Assembly: GCA_029241985.1 (NCBI GenBank)
Contig: JAQWUU010000043.1
Coordinates: forward strand, 1 to 64,000
Length of the DNA: 64,000 nucleotides
Direction: 5' to 3'
DNA from: Aquiluna sp.
GTDB taxonomy: Bacteria > Actinomycetota > Actinomycetes > Actinomycetales > Microbacteriaceae
A model generated the notes under the pieces. It saw nothing but the letters and a program-made list of their open reading frames with translations. It was not told the origin of the DNA and searched no databases. A program made the position numbers and the translations under genes. Below, in pieces: positions 1 through 9,969 of the stretch (position 1 is its first letter; every line of letters starts with the position of its first letter).

Positions 1-342
1 TTCAGCTGGGTCATGGTCTTGATTGGCATGTCCGTAAGATCGCCAGAGATCATAAACAACGTGAGCTTTTTGGTGCTGTTCCCCTTGACGTTCCTGTCCA
101 ACGCATTTGTGCCGAGTGACACCCTGCCGACCCCTTTGAGAATCTTTGCGGAGTGGAACCCGGTGAGCGCTCTAATTCAGGCTTGCAGGCAGCTGTTTGG
201 AAATATTCCGGCTGGTATACCCGTGAGCGAGAGTTTCACAACACAAAACGCTCTACCAATTGTCCTCATTGGCATTGGCGCCCTACTGGTTATCTTCATC
301 CCAGCTAGCATCTTGAAATTCAAGGCGCTAGCAAAGGCCTAA
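1..342 (+). CDS. ABC-2 type transporter permease, C-terminal part (5' end outside window)
   Basis: Frame open from position 1; hydrophobic segments and '...PLTFLSNAFVPSDTLPTPLRIFAEWNPVSALIQACRQLFGN', typical of DrrB-like ABC-2 permeases. Confidence 0.8.
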   Translation, partial: FSWVMVLIGMSVRSPEIINNVSFLVLFPLTFLSNAFVPSDTLPTPLRIFAEWNPVSALIQACRQLFGNIPAGIPVSESFTTQNALPIVLIGIGALLVIFIPASILKFKALAKA

Positions 343-1238
343 ATTACCCCGGCTCGTTTGAGCCGGTCTAGCGCTGCATCTTCAATTGGAGAATCGGGCC
401 CAATTGCAAAGCGCATGAATCTCAACAGGTTGGTAGTTACCGGCCTCAGAAGCCAAAGCGGCAGCCCCTTCATCCCAATCATGTCCTGATACTGCTTTGG
501 CATAGATGCGAGCGCCGAGTGAAACAGCAGCGCATAGACAGGCTTTGCAAGCAGCGGCAGTGGTGCTTTCCGGATCCACTTGATAACCGCCCTGGTTTCC
601 TCGGTAACCGTCAGCTCTGGCTTGAACCCGTCCAATGTTTCCAAAAGCTCGGCCTCGCTCATTGGCGCAGTCTTTAGCCCAAGCGGTCCAACAGATTTTG
701 ACCACAGTGCCACGTAGGAATCAGCTCCACCTGGAATAGGTCGTTTCGAATAGTTCTGATGAGCGCGCAGGAATGAGTCCATGAACGCTACATGCACCCA
801 GAGCAGCAAGTCCTTATCAGCCGCCCTATAGGGCTTGATTGTTTGCTCAGCCGTTTCATACTCTCCGCTAACAGACTTATGCATGCGGTTTACCCTGCCA
901 GCCTCGCCCTTTACGGCCTCAATTGAACCGAAGGTGGTTACCGTCAACCACCTGATGGTTCCAGAAAGTCTCCCGAGTGGATCTGCTTCGTATCTTGAGT
1001 GCTGTGATACACCGGTGAGTGAACCCGGGTGGAGTGCTTGCATGAGCAGCGCCCTTACGCCACCGACCAGGGTTGAGAAGTCACCGTGAACGACCCACGG
1101 GGCATCCGTTGGGAGGTAAAAGCCGGGCTCGTCACCTGCGGCAACAACCTCTAGCCATGGTGGTATTCCATCCGTTGCACCCGAGAGGAGTTTGCGAAAT
1201 CTGCGCGACAGGCTCTCCTGGAGTGCATTATTTGACAA
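339..1238 (-). CDS. DUF2236 / MpaB-family oxygenase-like protein
   Basis: 299 aa; 'VHGDFSTLVGGVRALLMQALHPGSLTGVSQHSRYEADPLGRLSGT' resembles the DUF2236 N-terminal motif. Confidence 0.8.
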   Translation of the reverse strand: MSNNALQESLSRRFRKLLSGATDGIPPWLEVVAAGDEPGFYLPTDAPWVVHGDFSTLVGGVRALLMQALHPGSLTGVSQHSRYEADPLGRLSGTIRWLTVTTFGSIEAVKGEAGRVNRMHKSVSGEYETAEQTIKPYRAADKDLLLWVHVAFMDSFLRAHQNYSKRPIPGGADSYVALWSKSVGPLGLKTAPMSEAELLETLDGFKPELTVTEETRAVIKWIRKAPLPLLAKPVYALLFHSALASMPKQYQDMIGMKGLPLWLLRPVTTNLLRFMRFAIGPDSPIEDAALDRLKRAGVI

Positions 1239-1280
1239 TGTGTTGCCTAACCTTGTTTATGACGATCAAAGGACATAACC

Positions 1281-1649
1281 ATGACAGAAGCCGAACTAAT
1301 CCGCGAGTTTGAAAAAAACCGACTTCACATAATTTTGGCTCAACTCGCGCCAACGGCTCTGCTGGCATTTGCAGCATTTGCGACCCCAACAATTGCCACC
1401 TATGAGATGGCAATTGTCCACGCCTTTGCTCTAATCCTGCTGGCCTCTGGGATCCTTGGTGCCTTGGCTGAATACTCTGCTGCATCTCAGGCCCAAGCGG
1501 TGCTGGATGACCTCAAGAAGCTCCCCGATGAATCTTCTTTGCGTTCGAGGCTAATTAGCTTCAGGCCCTGGCTAGAAGTAGTGAAGTTTGTGACCCCTGC
1601 CATTTTCATTGGCATCTTTGCCTTGATTCTTGCTGGTCTTTATCTCTAG
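1281..1649 (+). CDS. small hypothetical membrane protein
   Basis: 122 aa ORF with several hydrophobic helices between two minus-strand genes. Confidence 0.55.
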   Translation: MTEAELIREFEKNRLHIILAQLAPTALLAFAAFATPTIATYEMAIVHAFALILLASGILGALAEYSAASQAQAVLDDLKKLPDESSLRSRLISFRPWLEVVKFVTPAIFIGIFALILAGLYL

Positions 1650-1659
1650 AGAAGAGCAG

Positions 1660-3132
1660 CTAACAATTCAGGTCTTGGCCCGATAGGTCTTCACCTGACA
1701 GATAGCGATCAACTATTTCGCCAACGCAAGCATTAGAGCCGTAGACGGTGTGCCCCTCGCCCTGATAGGTCAATAGATTCGACCCGCCAATCAGCGAATT
1801 CAACGTTACTGCCTGCTCATAGGGAGTTGCTGGATCACCGGTGGTGCCGATGATTAGCGGGGCAGTTTTTGGTGTGACCTCGAAATTCAATACTCGGTTG
1901 CCAATTCCGGCTGGCCAACCTTCGCACGAGCTTTCCCCGTAGGCAAAGTACTTTCCAAAAACTTGGCTGGCATCAGTTATTTCCGCGGTCAGGTCTTTTT
2001 CAGATAATGGGTAAGTCTTTTCATCGGCACAAGCGATTGCATAGTTGGCTTCAACCAGGTTTGTGAGGTAGCCATCATCTGAACTTCGGTCGTTATAGAA
2101 ATCTGCCAGCAGCAGCAGCATCGTGCCATCGCCACTGAGGGCATCCTCGATGCCCGCTGACAAGTACTCCCAGCTATCTTCGGAGTAAAGAGTGACAATG
2201 ATTCCTGCAATTGCTGACGATAGGGCAAGGTCTCTGTTGTAATCGGTTGGGAGTGTTCCGTTTTCAAGGTTTGCAAGGATTCCCGCGATGGTGTCTTTGG
2301 CCTCGCTCAAATCCCTGGGAAGCGGGCAAGAGATTTGTTCAAAACAATCCAAGAGGTAAGCATCTAGGGCTTTATCAAAACCCCTGATTTGCCCAAGCAG
2401 TGCAAGGTCTGGATCAATTGTCGGGTCTACCGCTCCATCCAAGACAAACAAACCGACGTTTTCCGGATACAGCACGGCATAAGTCGCGCCAAGTTCAGTT
2501 CCGTAGCTAAAGCCAAGAAAATCCAAGAGTTCGCTGTCAGTAATAACCCGAAGGAATTCCATGTCGTTGGCAGTTTGCTGAGTGTTGAAATAACCGGTGC
2601 TGATCTCTCCTTGGCAGGATTCACCAAACTTTTTTGCAAGGTTGGCTGAGTAGGTGATGTCGTCATCGGTGCCAAATCGATAGGGAGATGCGCCATACAA
2701 TAACTGGTCCTTGAGCCCCAAGTTGCTGCATGTCACTGGAGAGCTATTCCCCACACCTCGGGGGTCAAAAGCAATCACCTGGAAGTTCTTTCTAAGGTAT
2801 TCACTTCCTAAAGACTCATAAGAGCCCAGCATCCACTCAATCGCAGAGGAGCCTGGCCCACCGGGGTTTGCAAGCATGGGTCTAAGACCAGCAGTCCCCT
2901 CGGCTCGCATGAGGGCAATTGAAAGCAACTCGCCTTCTGGATCCTCCCAGTCAATTGGCACGGCAACCTCTGTGCACTCAAAGCCTTGATAGCAACTCTC
3001 CCACTCCAACACTTGATCAAAAAGCGAAACACTGCCGCTGGCGACATCGTCAACTGGGTCATTTTCAACCACTTGAGTGCAGCCGCTAAGGGCAAGTGCG
3101 GCAACGAGCAATAAGGCTCTAAGCCGCAACAT
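1660..3132 (-). CDS. secreted/lipoprotein alpha/beta hydrolase (tripeptidyl aminopeptidase-like, TAP-like C-terminal)
   Basis: Lipobox 'ALSGC'; 'NPGGPGSSA', 'DPRGVGNSSP', 'FSYGTELGATYA' and C-terminal 'GEGHTVYG'. Confidence 0.88.
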   Translation of the reverse strand: MLRLRALLLVAALALSGCTQVVENDPVDDVASGSVSLFDQVLEWESCYQGFECTEVAVPIDWEDPEGELLSIALMRAEGTAGLRPMLANPGGPGSSAIEWMLGSYESLGSEYLRKNFQVIAFDPRGVGNSSPVTCSNLGLKDQLLYGASPYRFGTDDDITYSANLAKKFGESCQGEISTGYFNTQQTANDMEFLRVITDSELLDFLGFSYGTELGATYAVLYPENVGLFVLDGAVDPTIDPDLALLGQIRGFDKALDAYLLDCFEQISCPLPRDLSEAKDTIAGILANLENGTLPTDYNRDLALSSAIAGIIVTLYSEDSWEYLSAGIEDALSGDGTMLLLLADFYNDRSSDDGYLTNLVEANYAIACADEKTYPLSEKDLTAEITDASQVFGKYFAYGESSCEGWPAGIGNRVLNFEVTPKTAPLIIGTTGDPATPYEQAVTLNSLIGGSNLLTYQGEGHTVYGSNACVGEIVDRYLSGEDLSGQDLNC

Positions 3133-4276
3133 CTTGTCTCAAAATCATTGTGGTGCACAGAGATTCCAGAACCAAAAGGTCTCTAGCGTTGGATGCTAAA
3201 CGCTTTCTTGACAGGGCAATTGCATCCAACACGGCAATGCTCGCGGTGGCAGATGTGCCAAGCTGGCGCAATTGAAGTTCTTGAGCCATTTCCTCATTAA
3301 TTAGCGGGCTATTGGCTTCTAGCTGCAACGACAAAACGTCACGATAAAAGCTCTCCGCATCGGTGAAAATACGATCGATTCCATCACGCAGTGCTCTGGT
3401 GTTCCGTCGCTTCTGGTTGTCTTCCAAATCTTTGAATGCAGAGCGCAAGTTTGGTGGGATTCTTTCATCAACTGCTAACCCGTAGGCAATCATAAGGTGT
3501 TCTTTTTCGCTCTTATCTCGCTCAAGAGCTAAAGCCTCAGCATCACGTTTGGCGACACCGAGTAGTTTTTCAGCTGCAAGCATCGCCTTGCTCAGATTAG
3601 TAATCCCAGCAATTTCTCTTAGGGTTTCTGCCCGTCGAGATCTAGCATCTTGAGAGATAGCGAGTCTTCTTGCCATTCCAACATGGTTCTGGGCTTGCCT
3701 GGCACTCTTTAGGGCAAGCTCACGGTCAACCTTGTCCCGTTGAACCAACAGCTCAGCCACCTCATCAACACTTGGCAGGCGCAACAGCAGGTTTCTGGTT
3801 CTGGAACGAATGGTGGGAAGCAGGTCTGAGACACTCGGGGCACAAAGAATCCATATGGTTTTGTCTTGGGGCTCCTCAAGCGCTTTAAGTAAAACGTTGG
3901 AGGTGCGCTCAGCCATGCGATCACTGTCTTCGATAATCACAATCCGGTATTCACCGATTGTGCTGTTCATCGCTGACTTTTGAACCAGGTCGCGCACCTC
4001 ATCGATGCTTATGACCACTCGCTCAGTTGCCAAAGTTAAGACATCCGGGTGAGCACCCGCCATCACCAGTGAGCATTGCTGGCAGCTGCCACAACCGTTC
4101 GCTTCACACTGCAAAGCTGCTGCAAATGATCTTGCAAGTAGCGACCTGCCAGATCCTGCCGGACCAGTAAATAGCCAGGCATGGTGGACGCCAGAAGCTT
4201 TTGCTAAAGCAGCTCGTTGCAGCTGTTCTATCGCCTCTGGCTGCCCAAGCAGTTCATCAAAAACAGCGGAGGACAT
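3119..4276 (-). CDS. holB: DNA polymerase III subunit delta'
   Basis: 'GPAGSGRSLLARSFAAALQC', zinc-binding cysteines and 'KALEEPQDKTIWILCAPS'; next to tmk. Confidence 0.9.
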   Translation of the reverse strand: MSSAVFDELLGQPEAIEQLQRAALAKASGVHHAWLFTGPAGSGRSLLARSFAAALQCEANGCGSCQQCSLVMAGAHPDVLTLATERVVISIDEVRDLVQKSAMNSTIGEYRIVIIEDSDRMAERTSNVLLKALEEPQDKTIWILCAPSVSDLLPTIRSRTRNLLLRLPSVDEVAELLVQRDKVDRELALKSARQAQNHVGMARRLAISQDARSRRAETLREIAGITNLSKAMLAAEKLLGVAKRDAEALALERDKSEKEHLMIAYGLAVDERIPPNLRSAFKDLEDNQKRRNTRALRDGIDRIFTDAESFYRDVLSLQLEANSPLINEEMAQELQLRQLGTSATASIAVLDAIALSRKRLASNARDLLVLESLCTTMILRQDVAA

Positions 4277-4885
4277 TTATTTCAACCCAAAAGCTTTTAC
4301 TCGGGCAATCACCGCTTCGTGTATTTGATCGACACTTAAGGAGGCGTCTATGACCTCGAAGCGGGGCTTTACCGAAAGCTCCAAGTACTGTTGTCTCGCT
4401 CGAGCAAAGAAATCAACTTTCTCGCTCTCTAATCGATCCGGTTCAGTCCCTGTGTCATCGCGACGTGCCAGTGCCTGTTCGGCTGGAAGGTCAAGCAGGA
4501 AGGTTAGGTCTGGCTCAAGCCCACCTACCGCCCAGAGTGAAATCTCTTGAACTTCAGTAACTGATAGCTCTCTGGCTGCTCCCTGGTAAGCCACCGAGGA
4601 ATCGTAGTAGCGGTCGGACAGCACCACAACGCCCTTTTCTAGAGCAGGCAAAATCTTTGTGGCAACGTGGTGAGCACGGTCGGCTGCATATAGAAGGGCC
4701 TCTGCTCTGGGAGCAACATCACCTTTTCTGTGCAGCAGTAGGTGGCGTATTTCTTGACCCAGTTCCGTGCCGCCTGGTTCCATTGTTCGAAGAACTTGGT
4801 GGCCGTTTTCCAGCAGCCACGCCTCTAGAAGGTCCAACTGAGTGGATTTACCAACTCCGTCGATTCCCTCAAAGGTTATAAACAT
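4277..4885 (-). CDS. tmk: thymidylate kinase
   Basis: 'FITFEGIDGVGKSTQ' P-loop and 'DRYYDSSVAYQG'. Confidence 0.96.
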   Translation of the reverse strand: MFITFEGIDGVGKSTQLDLLEAWLLENGHQVLRTMEPGGTELGQEIRHLLLHRKGDVAPRAEALLYAADRAHHVATKILPALEKGVVVLSDRYYDSSVAYQGAARELSVTEVQEISLWAVGGLEPDLTFLLDLPAEQALARRDDTGTEPDRLESEKVDFFARARQQYLELSVKPRFEVIDASLSVDQIHEAVIARVKAFGLK

Positions 4886-4888
4886 CTT

Positions 4889-7465
4889 CTACCGCTTTTT
4901 TCTGGTCGTCTTTTTCTGGGTCTTCGGTGCCTCACCGGGCTCCACCCCTAGTTTCTCACGGCGAATCGCTAGGAGCTCATAGGCACGGTCGTTGCTTATC
5001 TCGTCCAGTGGCTCGTCCTTTGGCACCGTTGCATTCACAACACCGTCAGAAACGTAGGTTCCAAACTGCCCAGTCTTAGCAACAACGTTTAGTTTCGACG
5101 CTGGATCTTCGCCAAATTCACGAAGTGGCGTTGCCGCAGTCCGGCGGCCACCGTACTTCGGCTGCTTGTATATCTCCAGTGCACCTTCAAGGTCCAGCTC
5201 AAAAATTTGCTCTTCGGTTTCAAGAGAACGTGAGTCAGTTCCACGCTTCAGATAGGGACCGAATTTTCCATTTTGAGCCGTGATTTCAGTCTCGTTTTCA
5301 GGATCTATTCCGATCACTCGAGGCAATGACAACAGCTTCAATGCATCTTCGTAGCTCACCGTGTCCACGGCCATAGTTTTGAAAAGAGAGGCGGTTTTTG
5401 GCTTCGGGTTACTCTCGTCAACCAGTGTTATGTAAGGGCCGTAGCGACCGTCCTTCACGATAATGTCGAGTCCAGACTCTGGCTCCTGACCTAAAACGCG
5501 ATCGCTAGCGGGAGGAGCGTTGACCAGCTCGATCGCCTTTTCGTGGGTCAATTCGTCCGGGCTTAGGTCAACCGGGATGTTTACGATCCTGCGCTCCTCG
5601 TTTTCCATGATCTCGAGGTAAGGACCATACTTACCGGTTCTAAGGTTGATGCCCTCTGAAATTTCGAAGGTATTAATCGCCCTTGGGTCACTTTCCCCAA
5701 GACTCTCAACCGTTGACTGAAGTCCTTTATCGCCGAAGTAGAAACTCTTTAGCCAGGTGGACCTGTCTAACTCGCCAAGCGCAATTCGGTCAAGATCTGA
5801 TTCCATTTTCGCAGTGAATGCATAGTCCACTAGGTCGCCGAAGTTCTCCTCTAAGAATCTTGTCACCGTAAACGCAATCCACTCCGGAACTAGTGCACTG
5901 CCCTTCTTGATCACATACCCCTTAGAGATAATCGTCGAGATAATTGCGGCATATGTCGATGGTCGACCAATTCCCTGCTCTTCAAGCGCCTTCACTAGGG
6001 AAGCTTCGGTATATCTTGCAGGTGGAGAGGTTGAGTGATCCTTTGCTTCAATGTCAGAAACACTTAGCTCGTTGCCAACTGCCAAAACTGGCATCTTGGC
6101 ACTTTGGGTTTCTTTGCCATCTTCTTGAGCTTCTTGATAGACAGCCATGAAACCTGGGAAGAGGACAGTAGTTCCAGATGCCGAAAACTCGGCCGTCTTT
6201 GAATCAACGGTGGTTTGGAACTTGACCGTGGTTGTCGAAAGCTTGGCATCGGCCATCTGAGAGGCAACTGTTCTTCGCCAAATCAAGTCATATAGAAGGT
6301 GTGATCTTCCCTGCAGCACCTTCTTCAGCTCATCCGGATGCGCAAAGCTTTCACCAGATGGGCGAATTGCCTCGTGAGCCTCCTGAGCGTTTTTGGACTT
6401 GGCACCGTAGGTTCTTGGCGACGCAGCAACACTGTCCGGACCAAAAAGCTGCTTTGCCGAGGCGATTGCAGCGGTAATTGCCTGCCCAGAAAGATTTGGG
6501 GAGTCGGTCCTCATGTACGTAATGTGACCCTCTTGGTAAAGCATTTGAGCGGTGTCCATAGTCTGCTTGGCGCTCATGCCAAGTTTCTTGGACGCTTCTT
6601 GCTGAAGGGTTGAGGTTGTGAAAGGCGCGTATGGCTTTCTGGTGGAAGGTTTCGCTTCAACGCCGGTGACCGAAAGAGTTTGGTTTGCCAGGTTGGCGGC
6701 AAGCTCTGCTGCCTCCGCGCTTGAAAGCACAAGAACTTCCTGCACTAGTTTTCCGTCCGAGTCAAAGCTCTTGCCGCCAGCCAGTTTTTGCCCGCCTAGA
6801 ACAGTTAATTTCGCCTCAAACTCAATCGAATCTTTTTCGAGTTTTGCAGTGACCGAAGAATATGACGCTGAGGAAAAAGCCATTCGCTCGCGTTCACGCT
6901 GAACAATCATTCTCATCGCCGGTGATTGCACTCGGCCGGCGGAAAGACCGCGGTTGATCTTTCGCCACAGCACTGGCGAAATTTCATATCCGACAAGGCG
7001 GTCAACAACTCTTCTGGTTTCCTGAGCCTCGACAAGGTTGTCATCCAGAGCTCTGGTGTTCCTGGCGGCCTCTTCGATGGCATCCTTGGTGATCTCGTTG
7101 AAAACCATTCGATGAACTGGAACTTTGGGCTTCAGGACCTCAAGCAGGTGCCATGCAATTGCTTCACCCTCGCGGTCCTCATCGGTTGCGAGAAAGAGTT
7201 CGTCGCAGCCCTTCATAGCTTTTTTAAGGTCGCTTACTGTTTTCGACTTGCCTGGAGACACTACATACATAGGCTGAAAATCATTGTCGATGTCAATTGA
7301 AAACTTGCCCAGTGGGCCTTTTTTCTTGTCTGCTGGAACGTCTCTTGGCTCAGCCAAGTCTCGGATGTGACCAACCGAGGCTAAGACTTCGTAATCATTT
7401 CCTAGGTATTTGGAAATTGTTTTAGCCTTTGCGGGCGACTCAACAATCACGAGTTTCTTAGCCAA
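4889..7465 (-). CDS. topA: DNA topoisomerase I
   Basis: 858 aa; 'KLVIVESPAKAKTI', 'ATDEDREGEAIAWHL', 'ITYMRTDSPNLS' and Lys-rich tail. Confidence 0.97.
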   Translation of the reverse strand: MAKKLVIVESPAKAKTISKYLGNDYEVLASVGHIRDLAEPRDVPADKKKGPLGKFSIDIDNDFQPMYVVSPGKSKTVSDLKKAMKGCDELFLATDEDREGEAIAWHLLEVLKPKVPVHRMVFNEITKDAIEEAARNTRALDDNLVEAQETRRVVDRLVGYEISPVLWRKINRGLSAGRVQSPAMRMIVQRERERMAFSSASYSSVTAKLEKDSIEFEAKLTVLGGQKLAGGKSFDSDGKLVQEVLVLSSAEAAELAANLANQTLSVTGVEAKPSTRKPYAPFTTSTLQQEASKKLGMSAKQTMDTAQMLYQEGHITYMRTDSPNLSGQAITAAIASAKQLFGPDSVAASPRTYGAKSKNAQEAHEAIRPSGESFAHPDELKKVLQGRSHLLYDLIWRRTVASQMADAKLSTTTVKFQTTVDSKTAEFSASGTTVLFPGFMAVYQEAQEDGKETQSAKMPVLAVGNELSVSDIEAKDHSTSPPARYTEASLVKALEEQGIGRPSTYAAIISTIISKGYVIKKGSALVPEWIAFTVTRFLEENFGDLVDYAFTAKMESDLDRIALGELDRSTWLKSFYFGDKGLQSTVESLGESDPRAINTFEISEGINLRTGKYGPYLEIMENEERRIVNIPVDLSPDELTHEKAIELVNAPPASDRVLGQEPESGLDIIVKDGRYGPYITLVDESNPKPKTASLFKTMAVDTVSYEDALKLLSLPRVIGIDPENETEITAQNGKFGPYLKRGTDSRSLETEEQIFELDLEGALEIYKQPKYGGRRTAATPLREFGEDPASKLNVVAKTGQFGTYVSDGVVNATVPKDEPLDEISNDRAYELLAIRREKLGVEPGEAPKTQKKTTRKKR

Positions 7466-7480
7466 AATGCTCCTAGTTAT

Positions 7481-7876
7481 CTACGTTGGCGAGCCCGCTA
7501 CCGAGTCAGCAGTAAAGTTCACAAAACCCGATTGCTTGGTCAGTGTGACGCTCGCATCGGTTCCGACAATACGACACTTTTTTGTGAAAGCACCATTAGA
7601 AACTGCAATCAGGTCCGCATTTTCACAAGGAATGCCAGAAACCAGCCCCCTTATTGTGTCTGCGGCTGTCAAGGAAGCAGCATCTGCAACCAGCTGCGAT
7701 CTAACCTTGGCATGGGCTAAATCGGTGGCAATCGTAACTGCAAGAAGCAGAAAAGTAATCGCTCCAACGAAGATCAGTGACATCGCAGCAGCAGAGCCAC
7801 GATCTACTTTCCAACTGGAAGCATGCAGAGTGTGCTCTTGATTGGAAGCAGCATCTGTCGAGACAGGGTTACGCAA
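7481..7876 (-). CDS. Rv3654c-type TadE-like protein (helicase/secretion neighbourhood family)
   Basis: Single N-terminal TM segment after 'DRGSAAAMSLIFVGAITF', at the end of the Tad cluster; start codon uncertain because of overlap with the upstream gene. Confidence 0.75.
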   Translation of the reverse strand: MRNPVSTDAASNQEHTLHASSWKVDRGSAAAMSLIFVGAITFLLLAVTIATDLAHAKVRSQLVADAASLTAADTIRGLVSGIPCENADLIAVSNGAFTKKCRIVGTDASVTLTKQSGFVNFTADSVAGSPT

Positions 7877-8106
7877 ATTTTCCTCCCTTGAATAGATTGA
7901 GTGAGTAGGTACTTCGGATCAATGCTTGGGTCCTGACCCAAAGAGATCGCTCTAGTAGCTTCAAAAACCTTTGATTCGATTGCAATGCGTTCGGCAGCAA
8001 AAGTCACCGAACCGAGAACGAATGTGAACAACATGATCAGGGCCGGTAACAGCAGCATGAACTCTGCTGTTACCGCTCCCCGGTCGTTATCCAATACCAA
8101 TAGCAC
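7804..8106 (-). CDS. TadE-like pseudopilin/minor pilin
   Basis: 'DRGAVTAEFMLLLPALIMLFTFVLGSV' is the TadE-like class III prepilin N-terminus. Confidence 0.85.
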   Translation of the reverse strand: MLLVLDNDRGAVTAEFMLLLPALIMLFTFVLGSVTFAAERIAIESKVFEATRAISLGQDPSIDPKYLLTQSIQGRKICVTLSRQMLLPIKSTLCMLPVGK

Positions 8107-8248
8107 TGGCGATCAAGTTGAACAGCAGCGACCTGACTCCCTCAGACTTGAGAACCAGCAGCATCAGGCCGGCAAAGGCGACGCCGGCAAGTGTTGCGAT
8201 TGCGTATTCAGCGGTTATGGCGCCGTCCTCGGATTTGATTAGTTGCAT
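8087..8248 (-). CDS. DUF4244 / Flp-like pilin, 53 aa (absent from the supplied ORF track)
   Basis: Manual reverse-strand translation: MQLIKSEDGAITAEYAIATLAGVAFAGLMLLVLKSEGVRSLLFNLIASAIGIG*; 'EDGAITAEYAIATLAG' is the DUF4244 signature. Confidence 0.88.
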   Translation of the reverse strand: MQLIKSEDGAITAEYAIATLAGVAFAGLMLLVLKSEGVRSLLFNLIASAIGIG

Positions 8249-8261
8249 TTTTTTCCTTTCT

Positions 8262-8990
8262 TTATTGTGTGAAGCCGATGATTATCGGCGGCAGGGTGAG
8301 TAGCAAGAATGCAGGGAGCGTCGTTAGAGATAGTGGAATTAGCAGGCGGACAGAAAGCTTGCGGGCCTGCTCGATGCGCTCGGAGAGCAGTTTTTGATTC
8401 AATTGCTCGAGCTCTGATTCGATCAGACTCGTGAGCCTTGCGCCCGTTCCCATTGAGATTTCGATCAAAGACATCGCACCGCCATCTGGATAGCTCGAAA
8501 GCCGCGACTTTATTTGGGTCAGCGATTCTCCGGCCGAAAGAGATATTCGAAGCACCATCAACGACAGTGTTGGATCTTCACGCTCTGCCATGAAGCTTGC
8601 AAGCATCTTGCCCGATAGCTTGTAACCGAGAAACAACAACCCTGCCGCGAGCGCCGAAGCGACTGCTCCAAGCGGATGAAAGATGCCCCTAAAGGTCCCA
8701 AGTCCCATGATTTCTGCAAGGACGAAGCTGACAACCGGCAACCAGATCAGCAATGTCCTTGTCGCCTGCGGCACCGCCTGAGCCTGCGCGATTTCTTGAG
8801 CGGTTCTCTCCTCATGCCTCAATTGGGTCTCCAGTTGCCCAAGAGTGGGGACCAGAGGTGCGCCAAGCTCAAACGCCAGAGCGATGAAGTCTTTAAATTT
8901 GTCGGGTAGGGCCATCGGGTCTGCCAGTTCGACTGCCTTTGGGAAAGGCACTCCAGCTGAAAGAAGGCCTGCCAGCATTGCCGGGCGCAT
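8262..8990 (-). CDS. Tad platform protein (GspF/TadB-TadC-like, single gene)
   Basis: 242 aa; 'PQATRTLLIWLPVVSFVLAEIMGLGTF' is TadB-like and 'ARKLSVRLLIPLSLTTLPAFLLLTLPPIIIGF' is TadC-like. Confidence 0.82.
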   Translation of the reverse strand: MRPAMLAGLLSAGVPFPKAVELADPMALPDKFKDFIALAFELGAPLVPTLGQLETQLRHEERTAQEIAQAQAVPQATRTLLIWLPVVSFVLAEIMGLGTFRGIFHPLGAVASALAAGLLFLGYKLSGKMLASFMAEREDPTLSLMVLRISLSAGESLTQIKSRLSSYPDGGAMSLIEISMGTGARLTSLIESELEQLNQKLLSERIEQARKLSVRLLIPLSLTTLPAFLLLTLPPIIIGFTQ

Positions 8991-9925
8991 CAGATAACAA
9001 CCTCATCGACCCGTAATACGCCTTCGACAAGTTTTGGGATTCCAATTCCAGAGACGGCCCTTTGGTTGCCTATCCGATTCAGCTGAACAACATAATCAAT
9101 TGACTGGGACACCAGCCTCGAAGTCAACTCGGTATTGAAACCCCCGAGAATCCCAAGCACTAGAAACCGATCTGCAACGCTCTCGAGATTATTGGCATGC
9201 AGCGTGGTGAGCGTGCCGCGGTGACCGTTATTAATTGCCTGGAGTAATACCCTGAACTCTTTTGAGCGCACCTCTCCGACAACAATCCGATCTGGGCGCA
9301 TTCGAAGCGCGTGAATAATCAATTCATCAAGTTCTATTTGACCTACGCCCTCTTGATTGGCCTCTCTCTCGGTCAAAGCGATTGCCGGAGCGTCGAGCAG
9401 TAATTCCGAGGTCTGTTCGATGCAGATGATTCGCTCTCCTGAGCCTCGGAGGGCTGCCCGAAGCAATGTGGTTTTTCCAACTCCAGTCGGGCCGCTAAAA
9501 ACTATGTTCTTGCCATTGAGAATTTGCCGGCGGAGCCAGTCAACTTGAGCCAGTGAGACCATTCTGGAATGTTGAAGGCTATCTAGAGTGTGCGGATCCT
9601 CAGGATGGATGCGGATACTCAATAGTGGCTTGGTGCTTAGCCCAAATGGCAGAACTGCATGGAATCTCGCGCCGCGATAAACAAAGTCAGCAACCGGTTT
9701 AGCAATGTCAATTCGGGAGCCAGCTTCGAGGGCCAGTGAAACGATTTCCTGGGACATTTCTTGGTCGCTGGAATACAGAGCAGGTAGGTTTTGAAATCCC
9801 TCACCAAAATCTGCCCTTGCAGAATCAAAACCGTCAACAACAAGGTCTGTTACCCCGGGGGTTTCAATAATTTGCCAGATGTCATTAGCGGTTGCGATCA
9901 TCTGCCAAATACTTCGGCAAGGCAA
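8990..9925 (-). CDS. Tad/CpaF-type secretion ATPase
   Basis: 'IVFSGPTGVGKTTLLRAAL' Walker A, 'RPDRIVVGEVRSKE', 'GHRGTLTTLHANN'; start may be the ATG at 9901. Confidence 0.93.
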   Translation of the reverse strand: MPCRSIWQMIATANDIWQIIETPGVTDLVVDGFDSARADFGEGFQNLPALYSSDQEMSQEIVSLALEAGSRIDIAKPVADFVYRGARFHAVLPFGLSTKPLLSIRIHPEDPHTLDSLQHSRMVSLAQVDWLRRQILNGKNIVFSGPTGVGKTTLLRAALRGSGERIICIEQTSELLLDAPAIALTEREANQEGVGQIELDELIIHALRMRPDRIVVGEVRSKEFRVLLQAINNGHRGTLTTLHANNLESVADRFLVLGILGGFNTELTSRLVSQSIDYVVQLNRIGNQRAVSGIGIPKLVEGVLRVDEVVI

Positions 9926-9969
9926 GGGAGTTTATTAGAAAGAAAAAGGCATCTGGGGAAAACTAGGAT

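Noticed and set aside
6926-7300. ORFs antisense to topA, dnaX, hrpA and other core genes (several >80 aa)
   Set aside because: They overlap strongly supported genes on the other strand, with low-complexity or atypical composition and no recognisable domains.
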